From DATKGL01 sp035510795 (GTDB lineage Bacteria; Patescibacteriota; Saccharimonadia; Saccharimonadales; UBA4665): a stretch of DNA of 13,979 nucleotides. This document shows, one piece after another, positions 6,917 to 13,972 of this stretch. Position 1 is the first letter of the stretch. Every line of letters starts with the position of its first letter. The notes under the pieces are model-generated. The model did no database searches. It was not told where the DNA came from and saw nothing but the letters and a program-made list of their open reading frames with translations. The position numbers and the translations under genes were made by a program. The DNA lies in the NCBI GenBank assembly GCA_035510795.1, contig DATKGL010000010.1:1-13979 (forward strand), in the 5' to 3' direction.

Positions 6917-7135
6917 ATGGATAAAGAAAACGTCCACAAGTATAAGTATAAAAGAATAAAATTTGCCAATGCCCGCGGTAACGGTTTCGTCTGGTTCCTG
7001 GGCTTCATCGGCGCCCTGGTTTATTACGTGCACGTTCATTCCGGCACTTTTTGGCTGGTCATCCTGGCTATTCTAAAAGCCTTCGTCTGGCCGGCGATCC
7101 TGATCTATCATTTATTACTCTTTCTGAAGGTATAG
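6917..7135 (+). CDS. small two-TM membrane protein
   Basis: A 72-residue protein with a basic N-tail (MDKENVHKYKYKRIKFANARG) and two hydrophobic helices: about residues 24-39 (FVWFLGFIGALVYYVH) and about 45-70 (FWLVILAILKAFVWPAILIYHLLLFL). Function is unknown; compact two-helix proteins like this are common in small-genome bacteria. A strong Shine-Dalgarno GGAGG (6908-6912) lies 4 nt before the ATG, in contrast to the leaderless genes around it, which fits its place as the second gene in a unit with the ASCH gene. Confidence 0.65.
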   Translation: MDKENVHKYKYKRIKFANARGNGFVWFLGFIGALVYYVHVHSGTFWLVILAILKAFVWPAILIYHLLLFLKV

Positions 7136-7194
7136 ACTTTTAAACTATACTTTAAAATTAGGATAAAACAGGGTTTAAATTAATTTTGTTTTGT

Positions 7195-7200
7195 TATTAT
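7195..7200 (+). promoter_or_regulatory. -10 element for leaderless Nudix gene
   Basis: TATTAT ends 6 nt before the ATG at 7207, within a T-rich upstream stretch. There is no Shine-Dalgarno site, and the -35 is not clear. Confidence 0.5.
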
Positions 7201-7206
7201 TAGATT

Positions 7207-7647
7207 ATGGCAGCTAAAGGCTCTGACAAAGATTTGTATTTTGTAGCAGTCAAATTATTCCTGCGTGACAAAGACAAGCTGCTGATCACCCATGATATCT
7301 ACGGGGCTTGGGATTTACCGGGCGGCAGGCTGCGTAAAGACGAGTTCGATAAGCCTTTGGCAGCAGTTATCAAACGCAAGGTTATCGAAGAAATTGGTAA
7401 ACGTGCTAAATATAAGCTTGGCCAACCGGTAGTCTTCTTCAGGGTGGAGCGAGTTGAATACGCCCTGGGAAAAAAGATCCGGATTTTTGCCATCGGCTAC
7501 GAGGCCCAATACCTGGGGGGAACCCTCAAACTGGGCGACCATCATGACCGTATGGAATGGGTCAACCTGAAGAATTTCCGGCCAGAGAAGTATTTTGCCG
7601 ACGGCTGGTTAACCGGCGTCCAAGAATATCTGGCATTTATCGGCTAA
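7207..7647 (+). CDS. Nudix hydrolase family protein
   Basis: A 146-residue Nudix protein. The family hydrolyses nucleoside diphosphates linked to another moiety, using a metal held by the Nudix box (GX5EX7REUXEEXGU). Here the box runs from G40 in LPGGRLRKDE through E46 to RKVIEEIG (57-64). The paired catalytic glutamates E61 and E62 and the terminal glycine are kept, but the spacing from E46 to R57 is 10 residues rather than 7, and the Glu after Arg is K58. The substrate cannot be inferred. The start is supported by TATTAT 6 nt upstream. It converges with the PEP synthase-type gene with a 31-bp gap that shows no strong terminator. Confidence 0.8.
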   Translation: MAAKGSDKDLYFVAVKLFLRDKDKLLITHDIYGAWDLPGGRLRKDEFDKPLAAVIKRKVIEEIGKRAKYKLGQPVVFFRVERVEYALGKKIRIFAIGYEAQYLGGTLKLGDHHDRMEWVNLKNFRPEKYFADGWLTGVQEYLAFIG

Positions 7648-7678
7648 AAAGTTTTACTGTAATTTAAAAGCTATTATT

Positions 7679-10042
7679 TTAGCGACCTAGTTTATCTTCA
7701 GTCTTTTTAATATCGATAGTCGTTTTAATGATCGTATCGGGAGACAACGAAATGCTATCAATACCCTCATCCACTAAGAACCGGGCAAATTCGGGATAAT
7801 CCGAGGGAGCTTGCCCGCAAATTCCGATATGGACTTTCTTCTTCTTGGCAGTTCTGATCACTTGGCGGATAAGCTCTTTGACAGCTTCATTATTCTCGTC
7901 ATAGTCTTGGGCAATGGTCCCGTTGTCCCTATCGACTCCCAGTGTCAGCTGGGTTAAGTCATTGGATCCGATCGAGAAGCCGTCAAATAATTCGGCAAAT
8001 TGCTCGGCCAGAATGACGTTGCTCGGAATCTCGCACATAACGTAAACTTCGAAACCGTTTTCACCCCGTTTCAGGCCGTTCTTTTCCATAATTGCCAGTA
8101 CCTTCCTGGCTTCATCAAGATTGCGGCAAAACGGAATCATCGCCTTAATATTGGTAATGCCCATCTCTTCCCGGGCTTTCTTGAGGCCGTGGCATTCCAG
8201 TTCAAAAGCTTCGCGGTAAGCATCGCTGTAGTAACGGCTGGCACCCCGCCAACCAAGCATCGGGTTATCTTCCAGCGGTTCAAATACCTTGCCGCCAATC
8301 AGATTGGCGTACTCATTGGTTTTGAAGTCGCTGAAACGGATGATCACGTCGTTGGGCCAAAAAGCGGCGCCGATGATAGCGATACCCTCAGCCAGTTTAT
8401 CAATAAAGTACTGGGCCTTATTACTGTATCCGGCAGTCAGCTTGGTAATCAGGTCCCGGGACTTTTTATCCGGCACCTTGTCGAAATGCAGTAAGGCCAT
8501 CGGGTGGATTTTAATGTGCGAGTCGATAATAAACTCTTCCCGGGCCAAGCCAACACCGTCGTTGGGTATCATCGAATATTTGAAAGCATGGTCCGGCGAG
8601 CCGATATTCATCATGATCTTGGTCTTGGGCCGCTCCAGGTCTTTGATGCTGGTCCGCCTAATCTCAAACTTCAAATCGCCCTTATAGACAGTACCAACTT
8701 CTTCTTCGGCGCAGCTGACAGTTATCAGGCTGTCGTTAGCTATTTTCTGGGTGGCATTGGCCGTGCCAACAACGCACGGGATTCCCAGCTCCCGCGAGAC
8801 GATGGCCGCATGGCAGGTCCGTCCACCTTTGTCGGTGACAATGGCGCTGGCACTCTTCATAATCGGCACCCAGTCCGGATCGGTCATTTCGGTAACCAGT
8901 ACATCACCCGGATGGAAAGCGCTGATTTGTTTAACGCTCATGATCTTGCAGACCTGGCCCTTGCCGATCTTATTGCCAACACTGGTCCCCTTGGTAATAA
9001 CTGGCCCGGTTTCTAGCATCCTATATTCTTCAATGACGTTTGGATTGACGCGCGATTCGACGGTTTCAGACCGGGCTTGGACGATATACAGTTTGTTGTC
9101 GGCACTGTCCAGCGCCCACTCAATATCCATCGGTTTTCCATAGTGCTTTTCAATTTCCATACCCCACTTAGCTAGGGTCTTAGCTTGTTCATCAGTAATC
9201 GAGAATTTCAGCTGGTCTTTTTTGGAGACCGGCGTATTCAGCGTCCGGCTGCCCATGGTTGGCACCATCCGGAGTTTTTTGGTGCCGACTTTCTTTTTTA
9301 GGATGGCCAGCGTCGGTTTAAAGACCGTAAATTCATCCGGATTAATCCTCCCCTGAACGATATTCTCACCCAACCCGTAGATCGAACTAACGACTACGGC
9401 ATTGCGGAAGCCCGATTCGGTATCAATCGTAAACATCACCCCGGCAGCCTTGGCACGAACGGCCACCATCTGCTGGATACCAACCGAAATTGCCACCTTC
9501 ATATGATCAAATTTGTTTTCCACCCGGTAGACAATCGCCCGGCCGGTAAATAACGAGGCAATACATTTCCTGGTCGCGCTCAACACGTTCTTTTCGCCTT
9601 TGATGTTTAGGAATGACTCCTGCTGACCGGCAAAGGAAGCGTTCGGAAGATCTTCGGCGGTGGCTGAGGAACGGACCGCCACAATCAGATTCTTGTGCCC
9701 ACAGGCTTCACTTAGTTCTCTGTAGCCCTGGCGAATCTCTTCTTCAAAATCGGCTGGCAGTTTGGACTTTAAAAAGAGCGAGCGGATCTTGACGCCTCTT
9801 TTTTCCAGGTCCTTGACGTTTTTAACGTCAACCCCGGCCAGGATCTTTTCAATTTCACCCCGGATACCGGATTGGTCGATAAAGTAATAATAGCTTTGGG
9901 AAGTCGTCGCAAAACCGTTTGGCAGATTAACGCCTACGGGGGCCAGATATTTATACAATTCGCCCAGCGAGGCATTCTTGCCGCCGACCTGGGGAACGTC
10001 AGTCAGAGATATTTCTTTGAAAAATTTAATGTACTTATACAT
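7679..10042 (-). CDS. ppsA: phosphoenolpyruvate synthase-type enzyme (pyruvate, water dikinase)
   Basis: A 787-residue enzyme of normal PpsA length. PEP synthase converts pyruvate, ATP and water to PEP, AMP and phosphate, feeding gluconeogenic carbon upward. Three domains are visible: an N-terminal ATP-grasp-like nucleotide-binding domain (about 1-330, with VGGKNASLGEL near the start and AVRSSATAEDLPNASFAGQQ at 122-141), the central swivelling phosphohistidine domain with GGRTCHAAIVSRELGIP carrying the phosphorylated H411, and the C-terminal PEP/pyruvate-binding TIM barrel (about 475-787) with CEIPSN, GSNDLTQLTLGVDRD and the catalytic C742 in HIGICGQ. All catalytic landmarks look intact. In a reduced-metabolism organism the enzyme may run in the ATP-producing direction. 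An extended -10 lies about 38 nt upstream; a weak GGA 8 nt before the ATG may serve for ribosome binding. Confidence 0.93.
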   Translation of the reverse strand: MYKYIKFFKEISLTDVPQVGGKNASLGELYKYLAPVGVNLPNGFATTSQSYYYFIDQSGIRGEIEKILAGVDVKNVKDLEKRGVKIRSLFLKSKLPADFEEEIRQGYRELSEACGHKNLIVAVRSSATAEDLPNASFAGQQESFLNIKGEKNVLSATRKCIASLFTGRAIVYRVENKFDHMKVAISVGIQQMVAVRAKAAGVMFTIDTESGFRNAVVVSSIYGLGENIVQGRINPDEFTVFKPTLAILKKKVGTKKLRMVPTMGSRTLNTPVSKKDQLKFSITDEQAKTLAKWGMEIEKHYGKPMDIEWALDSADNKLYIVQARSETVESRVNPNVIEEYRMLETGPVITKGTSVGNKIGKGQVCKIMSVKQISAFHPGDVLVTEMTDPDWVPIMKSASAIVTDKGGRTCHAAIVSRELGIPCVVGTANATQKIANDSLITVSCAEEEVGTVYKGDLKFEIRRTSIKDLERPKTKIMMNIGSPDHAFKYSMIPNDGVGLAREEFIIDSHIKIHPMALLHFDKVPDKKSRDLITKLTAGYSNKAQYFIDKLAEGIAIIGAAFWPNDVIIRFSDFKTNEYANLIGGKVFEPLEDNPMLGWRGASRYYSDAYREAFELECHGLKKAREEMGITNIKAMIPFCRNLDEARKVLAIMEKNGLKRGENGFEVYVMCEIPSNVILAEQFAELFDGFSIGSNDLTQLTLGVDRDNGTIAQDYDENNEAVKELIRQVIRTAKKKKVHIGICGQAPSDYPEFARFLVDEGIDSISLSPDTIIKTTIDIKKTEDKLGR

Positions 10043-10079
10043 ATATGTAATCCGTTTATGTTAATTTACTTCGGTTAGT

Positions 10080-10085
10080 ATTATA
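10080..10085 (-). promoter_or_regulatory. extended -10 element for the PEP synthase-type gene
   Basis: On the minus strand TGATATAAT (TGn plus consensus TATAAT) lies 37 nt before the ATG. It would give a leader of about 30 nt. This gene therefore appears leadered, unlike its divergent neighbour. Confidence 0.5.
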
Positions 10086-10158
10086 TCAGCTTATTTAGGC
10101 ATTAGCATTATCTAATGGTTGCCAGTATTAATAGGGTTATCTATCTGGATAATTAAGT

Positions 10159-10164
10159 TATAAT
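10159..10164 (+). promoter_or_regulatory. -10 element for leaderless adenylate-kinase-like gene
   Basis: Consensus TATAAT ends 7 nt before the ATG at 10172, with no Shine-Dalgarno site, predicting a leaderless or near-leaderless transcript. Confidence 0.6.
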
Positions 10165-10171
10165 TGGCTTT

Positions 10172-10798
10172 ATGAATGACGAAATAAAAAAAATAGCCAG
10201 TTGGTTGGGGCACGGTTCAATTAATGTTATCGGCTGTCCGTTTTCAGGTAAAGATACCCAGGGCGAAATTTTAGTTAAATTATTTAACGGCGTGTTGATC
10301 GGCGGCGGCGACATCCTGCGTTCCCATAATGATCCGGGAAAGATTGAACGTATTATGGCCGAGGGTGAGTTAATCCCCTCAGATTTTTTCCTGAGCCTGA
10401 TGCTGCCTTATTTTTCAAAACCGGAATTTAAGGATAAACCGCTGATCCTTAGTTCGGTCGGCCGCTCGCACGGCGAAGAAAAGACAATTATGCAACACCT
10501 CACTGATTCCGGACACCCAATGAAGGCAGTAGTACTATTGAAGCTGACCGAGGCTGACGTCTGGCGCCGCTTTCATGCCGCCCAAGCTGATCATGACCGC
10601 GGCAACCGGGCCGATGACCAAGCCGGAGTACTAAAGACACGATTGGAAGAGTTCAAGGAAAAAACCACGCCAGTAATCGAATTCTACCGCGAAAAAGGCC
10701 TGCTAATTGTTGTTGACGGCGCGCCGGCCACTAATATTGTTACCAAAGAAATTCTATATGCCCTATCCACACTAGCTCAAGCGCTGCCCATTGATTAA
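10172..10798 (+). CDS. adenylate-kinase-like nucleoside monophosphate kinase
   Basis: A 208-residue P-loop kinase of the adenylate kinase family, which transfers phosphate from ATP to a nucleoside monophosphate. The Walker A loop is GCPFSGKDTQ (21-30), where canonical Adk has GxPGSGKGTQ. It is followed by GGDILR (45-50, canonical GDLLR), GELIPSDF (65-72, canonical GxLVPDE), the GRSH segment (97-100) where Adk normally has GFPR, and DDQAGVLKTRLEEF (148-161), matching the conserved DD and arginine of the C-terminal part. The LID is short, without zinc-binding cysteines. The altered P-loop and FPR segment suggest a divergent paralogue that may prefer another nucleotide. It ends 8 bp from the convergent GNAT-like gene. 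Confidence 0.8.
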   Translation: MNDEIKKIASWLGHGSINVIGCPFSGKDTQGEILVKLFNGVLIGGGDILRSHNDPGKIERIMAEGELIPSDFFLSLMLPYFSKPEFKDKPLILSSVGRSHGEEKTIMQHLTDSGHPMKAVVLLKLTEADVWRRFHAAQADHDRGNRADDQAGVLKTRLEEFKEKTTPVIEFYREKGLLIVVDGAPATNIVTKEILYALSTLAQALPID

Positions 10799-10806
10799 CA
10801 CTGAAA

Positions 10807-11532
10807 TTACCACTGGGCGGTAGAAACCTGAACGTCAAGTTCAGCTAATATAGCAGCAGCCCTACCTATGGCCACTTGTACCGGAGCAATATATCTACGT
10901 TGCGTAGTAGGATCGTTTTCTTCACCAAATCTGTAAACAGGTGGTTTTACATATTTTTCGTCCAATTTATAACCTAGTCCAGCAAAAAATTCTCTGGATT
11001 GTTCGTTCTCATCATCAATGTAGGCGGCAGACTCTTGGTCTGGATAGAAGTCCTCTTCAAGACTGGCCTTCACTACTGCCGTACCCATTCCTTTTGGTGC
11101 GTCAGGTTTAGCTACGACGTGTTTCTCCCAAGCTACTACGTTTCTAATTTTCAGTGGGATAGGAACAACATCCAGGTGATTATGGACCACGGCCAGGGTC
11201 CGCTTGCCGGTTCTTAAGGCAAGACTAAGAGGGTCAGGGCCCTTGGGTGATACATCATTACGAGCCATTGCGTATGCAATTGTCGGTCCATATCCACCCT
11301 CTCTAGCAACTATTAAACGTCCATGACGGGCAAAAGCTTTATATTGCTTTTGGGCTTCAGTCACCAGCACAGGATCATTAGGATTAAAGGCTCTCTTGAT
11401 TTCATCTGGATCACGTATTCCATCTAATGCCGCCGTCCATGCTTCTTGCGCAATACCTTGAAGGTCTCTAGTAAACCCAAGACCAACTTCGTAAGGCTTT
11501 ACTTTTCTAGTTGTAATCAATGTCTCTGCCAT
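10807..11532 (-). CDS. GNAT-like acetyltransferase, second gene of a tandem pair
   Basis: A 241-residue protein with a GNAT outline: RLIVAREGGYGPTIAYAMAR (about 72-91) resembles beta2-beta3; VVAWEKHVVAKPDAPKGMGTAVVKA (about 131-155) resembles beta4 plus the acetyl-CoA pyrophosphate loop; and AYIDDENEQSREFFAGLGYKL (about 169-189) matches the typical ending in which an Asn precedes the helix and an LGY/LGF strand. GNAT enzymes transfer an acyl group from acyl-CoA to an amine; the acceptor is unknown. A Shine-Dalgarno AAAGGA (11538-11543) precedes the ATG by 5 nt, and the upstream gene stops only 11 bp away, so the two are co-transcribed. Both proteins start MAExL. Confidence 0.6.
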   Translation of the reverse strand: MAETLITTRKVKPYEVGLGFTRDLQGIAQEAWTAALDGIRDPDEIKRAFNPNDPVLVTEAQKQYKAFARHGRLIVAREGGYGPTIAYAMARNDVSPKGPDPLSLALRTGKRTLAVVHNHLDVVPIPLKIRNVVAWEKHVVAKPDAPKGMGTAVVKASLEEDFYPDQESAAYIDDENEQSREFFAGLGYKLDEKYVKPPVYRFGEENDPTTQRRYIAPVQVAIGRAAAILAELDVQVSTAQW

Positions 11533-11543
11533 AATTATCCTTT

Positions 11544-12257
11544 CTACTTCTCAAACCCATGTCCATCATCTTCAGTTATTTCTTCCCAACCGCTCTTCCA
11601 CTGACCTTTTTTAACTTCTTTTTGGCGACCATGAGCACTCCACCAATCCGTGTTACTCAGAATATAGAGTGAGCTAATAGGTGGGACTCTTAGTCTACTT
11701 TCACCATCATCAAATAATCGTGTTGCAACCCTACTTAAGCCAGCCATTTTAAGAGCTGTATGAATATGTTTAGGCGACCTGATTGGTTCAACTGTCCAAG
11801 GAGCATTTGTTGGTTCACCGTAAGGATGACCACTTGAGTTCATAGCAGCTAATTGCTTATATGCGCCGACTAAAACTTCTTCCTCTTTCACATCTGTCCA
11901 AGCGTGTATGTTTGGATTAGCATATTCAAAAGTCACAGCCAGAGGCGGGACGGCCAAGGCGGGAGGTATCGGTAGATGTAATTTCCTAAGTCGCAAATCA
12001 GGATAACTTGAAGCTGCACCGACTACATTACCCGCTTCATTAACAACTGCATAATGATAAGGGCTACCTTGTTCGTGTTTAGCTTGACCTTTCCGAACTT
12101 TTTGTTCAGCTAGTTCCAAACTGGATCCGTAACGAGCAATAACACCTAGTAGATTTCTTGAATGTAGTAAAGCTTCATTACCAACAACAGCCTCGTGTAG
12201 CTGGGTAGCTAAGTCTAATGGCTCAAATTGAGCATAATCAACCAACACTTCTGCCAT
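11544..12257 (-). CDS. degenerate GNAT-like protein, first gene of a tandem pair
   Basis: A 237-residue protein. HYAVVNEAGNVVGAASSYP (about 68-86) looks like the beta2-beta3 hairpin of a GNAT fold. By position, IHAWTDVKEEEVLVGAYKQLAAM parallels the beta4/acetyl-CoA loop of its downstream neighbour, but the glycine-rich pyrophosphate loop is not preserved. It may be a diverged paralogue that lost or changed acyl-CoA binding. The C-terminal 35 residues are charged (KEVKKGQWKSGWEEITEDDG). A strong promoter (TTGAAA, 17 nt, CATAAT) lies 8 nt upstream, so this is the leaderless first gene of the operon. The assignment is tentative; the protein may also be an unrelated family. Confidence 0.4.
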   Translation of the reverse strand: MAEVLVDYAQFEPLDLATQLHEAVVGNEALLHSRNLLGVIARYGSSLELAEQKVRKGQAKHEQGSPYHYAVVNEAGNVVGAASSYPDLRLRKLHLPIPPALAVPPLAVTFEYANPNIHAWTDVKEEEVLVGAYKQLAAMNSSGHPYGEPTNAPWTVEPIRSPKHIHTALKMAGLSRVATRLFDDGESRLRVPPISSLYILSNTDWWSAHGRQKEVKKGQWKSGWEEITEDDGHGFEK

Positions 12258-12265
12258 AATGCATT

Positions 12266-12294
12266 ATTATGGCATTTATGGTCAATAATTTCAA
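12266..12294 (-). promoter_or_regulatory. sigma70-type promoter for the GNAT-like operon
   Basis: On the minus strand TTGAAA (12294-12289), a 17-nt spacer and CATAAT (12271-12266) preceded by TGC form an extended -10 promoter, 8 nt before the ATG. The -35 overlaps the stop codon of the upstream NlpC/P60-like gene. Confidence 0.65.
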
Positions 12295-12710
12295 TCCCAA
12301 TTTGTCATTCTATAGATGTGAGTAATTTTTCGTTTGGTATCTCCAAAGTGCTGATCATGTTCAACAGGAGTCTTTTCTGCCCGCGAAGTACTTATAGCCT
12401 GACCGTCACCAATTGAGAAGCCGATATGTTCTTTTACCCCATCATCAAACTGCAAAGCTTCCCAAACTAATATATCTCCCTCATTGGGTTGATTGGCTTC
12501 AACCCAGCCAGACTCAACAAGATCTTTAATAGTACTGTCGACCATGCCATGGACAGCTTTTAACTTCTTAAATATGACTAGCACAGAACTAACAAAAAAT
12601 GCACAGGAGTTTTCTCCATCATCTAGTGCGTCAAACTCCCCTATTTCGGGTAGGCTTACGTAAAAATTACGAAACAGGTTTGAGCCTACTGAGTTATGTA
12701 TAACTTTCAA
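12291..12710 (-). CDS. NlpC/P60-like cysteine peptidase-fold protein, possibly N-terminally altered by IS insertion
   Basis: At least 139 residues from a TTG start. The motif ENSCAFFVSSVL (C36) resembles the catalytic cysteine helix of papain-like NlpC/P60 and CHAP proteins, and KEHIGFSIGDGQAIST (H95) matches the catalytic-histidine strand (HxGxYxGxG). GDILVWEA between them matches the conserved GDxxxW strand. Such enzymes usually cut peptidoglycan peptides, but no signal peptide is visible here. The 5' end is odd: no ATG is near, TTG has no Shine-Dalgarno site, and the IS110 right boundary is only 17 nt upstream. In the reconstructed uninterrupted site the frame stays open upstream (LYFKTYLKVIHN), so the original start may have been displaced. 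Confidence 0.5.
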   Translation of the reverse strand: MKVIHNSVGSNLFRNFYVSLPEIGEFDALDDGENSCAFFVSSVLVIFKKLKAVHGMVDSTIKDLVESGWVEANQPNEGDILVWEALQFDDGVKEHIGFSIGDGQAISTSRAEKTPVEHDQHFGDTKRKITHIYRMTNWD

Positions 12711-12742
12711 ATAAGTCTTGAAATATAAGACCTACAATCTAA

Positions 12743-12748
12743 AGTCAA
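12743..12748 (-). promoter_or_regulatory. -35 half of a predicted circle-junction promoter
   Basis: TTGACT, read on the minus strand, overlaps the transposase stop codon. When right and left ends join in a circle it lies exactly 17 nt before TATCTT of the left end (13972-13967). Confidence 0.6.
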
Positions 12749-13695
12749 TAAGATTTTTGTTGGTAAGGTTGGTCGTTTATCCAAACAGAATATATAACTC
12801 TTAATATTTTTCTCGCTACAACTATGTTTGCTTCTTTGTAACGTTTTCCTTCACCACGTTTTTTGTCGTAGACTGCCGTAAAGCTTGGGTCACAGCGCTT
12901 AGCAACACTAGCGGCAATAAACAAGGCTCTTCTAAGATGTTTAGAGCCACGTTTCGTCAGGTGGCCGTAACGATTCAATGTCTTGCCACTTTGTAAAACT
13001 TTAGGATCAAGTCCAGCATAGGCAATAAGTTGCTTGGGACCTTTGAATCTAGTTATATCGCCGATCTCTACTAGTATGTCGGTCACTAGGTTGTCAGCTA
13101 TACCAGGTATGGTCGTCAGTAGTTTTCTAGTATGACCAGCAGTTCGTTTGGTGGCATAGTTCCTAAACACACTTGAAGCTTGTTTAAGGCGTTGTTGGCA
13201 TTGGACCAGCTCGCTGTGTAGATCACTAGATTCTGGTATTAGATTTGTTACGTGTTGCTCCATGAGATTACACATTTGAGAGATCTCCATTAGGCCAATA
13301 GCAGTCCTAAGTATTGGCTTAGTAACTGCTAGATCTATCTCAGCCAGGAGATTGCCTTCACCCTGCAATGCTACTTTGGCAATTGCCTCGGCATCAGTCA
13401 GATCGGTCTTACGCTTTCGTACAGTTGTCCGAATGAACCGTTTTACGGTTAATGGGTTCAATAGCTTGAAGTTAATCCCTAATTCTAAGCAAGTCATAGC
13501 TAACAAGCGATGGTAATCGCCAGTTGCTTCACTAGCTACTACTAAATGTTTGTAACTATCTTTTAAGTCCATCAGCAATGGCTCAATAGCTAATTTGGTA
13601 TTAGCTATTTGCCAGTGTTCTTTTACTATGCCACTTTTATTTATACGTGCAGCTACTAAACTATCCTTAGCCACATCAAATCCGACTACATTCAT
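12745..13695 (-). CDS. IS110-family recombinase (DEDD transposase)
   Basis: A 316-residue IS110 transposase. The N-terminal RuvC-like DEDD domain shows D7 (GFDVAK), E56 (SEATGDYH), and D98 and D101 (KTDLTDAEAIA). The C-terminal Tnp domain has TIPGIADNLVTDILVEIGDI, FKGPKQLIAYAGLDP, and then S236 in LQSGKTLNRYGHLTKRGSKHLRRAL, equivalent to the catalytic serine of IS110-type recombinases. All catalytic residues appear intact, so the protein is probably active. These enzymes are guided by a bridge RNA that pairs with donor and target DNA. A Shine-Dalgarno GGGAGG (13707-13702) lies 6 nt before the ATG, unlike the leaderless host genes. A pyrimidine-rich tract (about 13728-13760) separates it from the predicted bridge RNA. 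Confidence 0.92.
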   Translation of the reverse strand: MNVVGFDVAKDSLVAARINKSGIVKEHWQIANTKLAIEPLLMDLKDSYKHLVVASEATGDYHRLLAMTCLELGINFKLLNPLTVKRFIRTTVRKRKTDLTDAEAIAKVALQGEGNLLAEIDLAVTKPILRTAIGLMEISQMCNLMEQHVTNLIPESSDLHSELVQCQQRLKQASSVFRNYATKRTAGHTRKLLTTIPGIADNLVTDILVEIGDITRFKGPKQLIAYAGLDPKVLQSGKTLNRYGHLTKRGSKHLRRALFIAASVAKRCDPSFTAVYDKKRGEGKRYKEANIVVARKILRVIYSVWINDQPYQQKSY

Positions 13696-13784
13696 AGTAA
13701 TCCTCCCACATTTAGTTAGTTTAATCTGTTAAAGAAAGAGAAGAAAAAAGAAGAGAAAGACCGGAGATGCAGTTAACGTCTCTA

Positions 13785-13961
13785 CTCTGCTGGCGTATAA
13801 TTGGCTTGTTAGTTATTGATGCACTAAGCGCATTACCTACAATGGATTAACTAACCAACAGAGGAGACCAAATGCTTATGCAGTGGCATATGGTAGCGCA
13901 AACTACTAGCCAAAGCGTTTTGAGTTGGATCTCCTCTTTTTAGTTTAGACCGGTTGGTCTG
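13785..13961 (-). ncRNA. predicted IS110 bridge RNA
   Basis: Upstream of the recombinase, on its strand, are three ordered structures as in the IS621 bridge RNA. (1) A 5' hairpin AGACC-AACC-GGTCT (13960-13947). (2) A target-binding loop closed by an 8-bp stem, AGAGGAGA with TCTCCTCT (13937-13930 and 13867-13860), extended by CCAA/TTGG, with an inner GTAG/CTAC hairpin and the segment ATAAGCA (13879-13873). (3) A donor-binding loop closed by TTGG/CCAA (13858-13855 and 13804-13801), holding ATTGTAGGT (13843-13835), a 6-bp inner hairpin ATGCGC-TTA-GTGCAT (13833-13819, one G-U pair) and ACAAG (13809-13805). The 3' end is set by analogy to the roughly 177-nt IS621 RNA. Confidence 0.75.
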
Positions 13962-13966
13962 CAGGT

Positions 13967-13972
13967 AAGATA
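13967..13972 (-). promoter_or_regulatory. -10 half of the predicted circle-junction promoter
   Basis: TATCTT on the minus strand, just inside the left end, lies 6 nt before position 13960, where the first bridge-RNA hairpin begins. In the integrated copy it lacks the element's own -35. Confidence 0.55.

Noticed and set aside
8504..9016. Long plus-strand open frames inside the PEP synthase-type gene
   Set aside because: They lie antisense to a fully conserved enzyme with all catalytic motifs and show no protein family features.
13873..13890. 5-bp hairpin TATGC-CACT-GCATA within the target loop as the terminal stem
   Set aside because: It would bury part of the segment that pairs with the insertion junction; the GTAG/CTAC hairpin at 13893-13906 fits the bridge-RNA layout better, though both could form.
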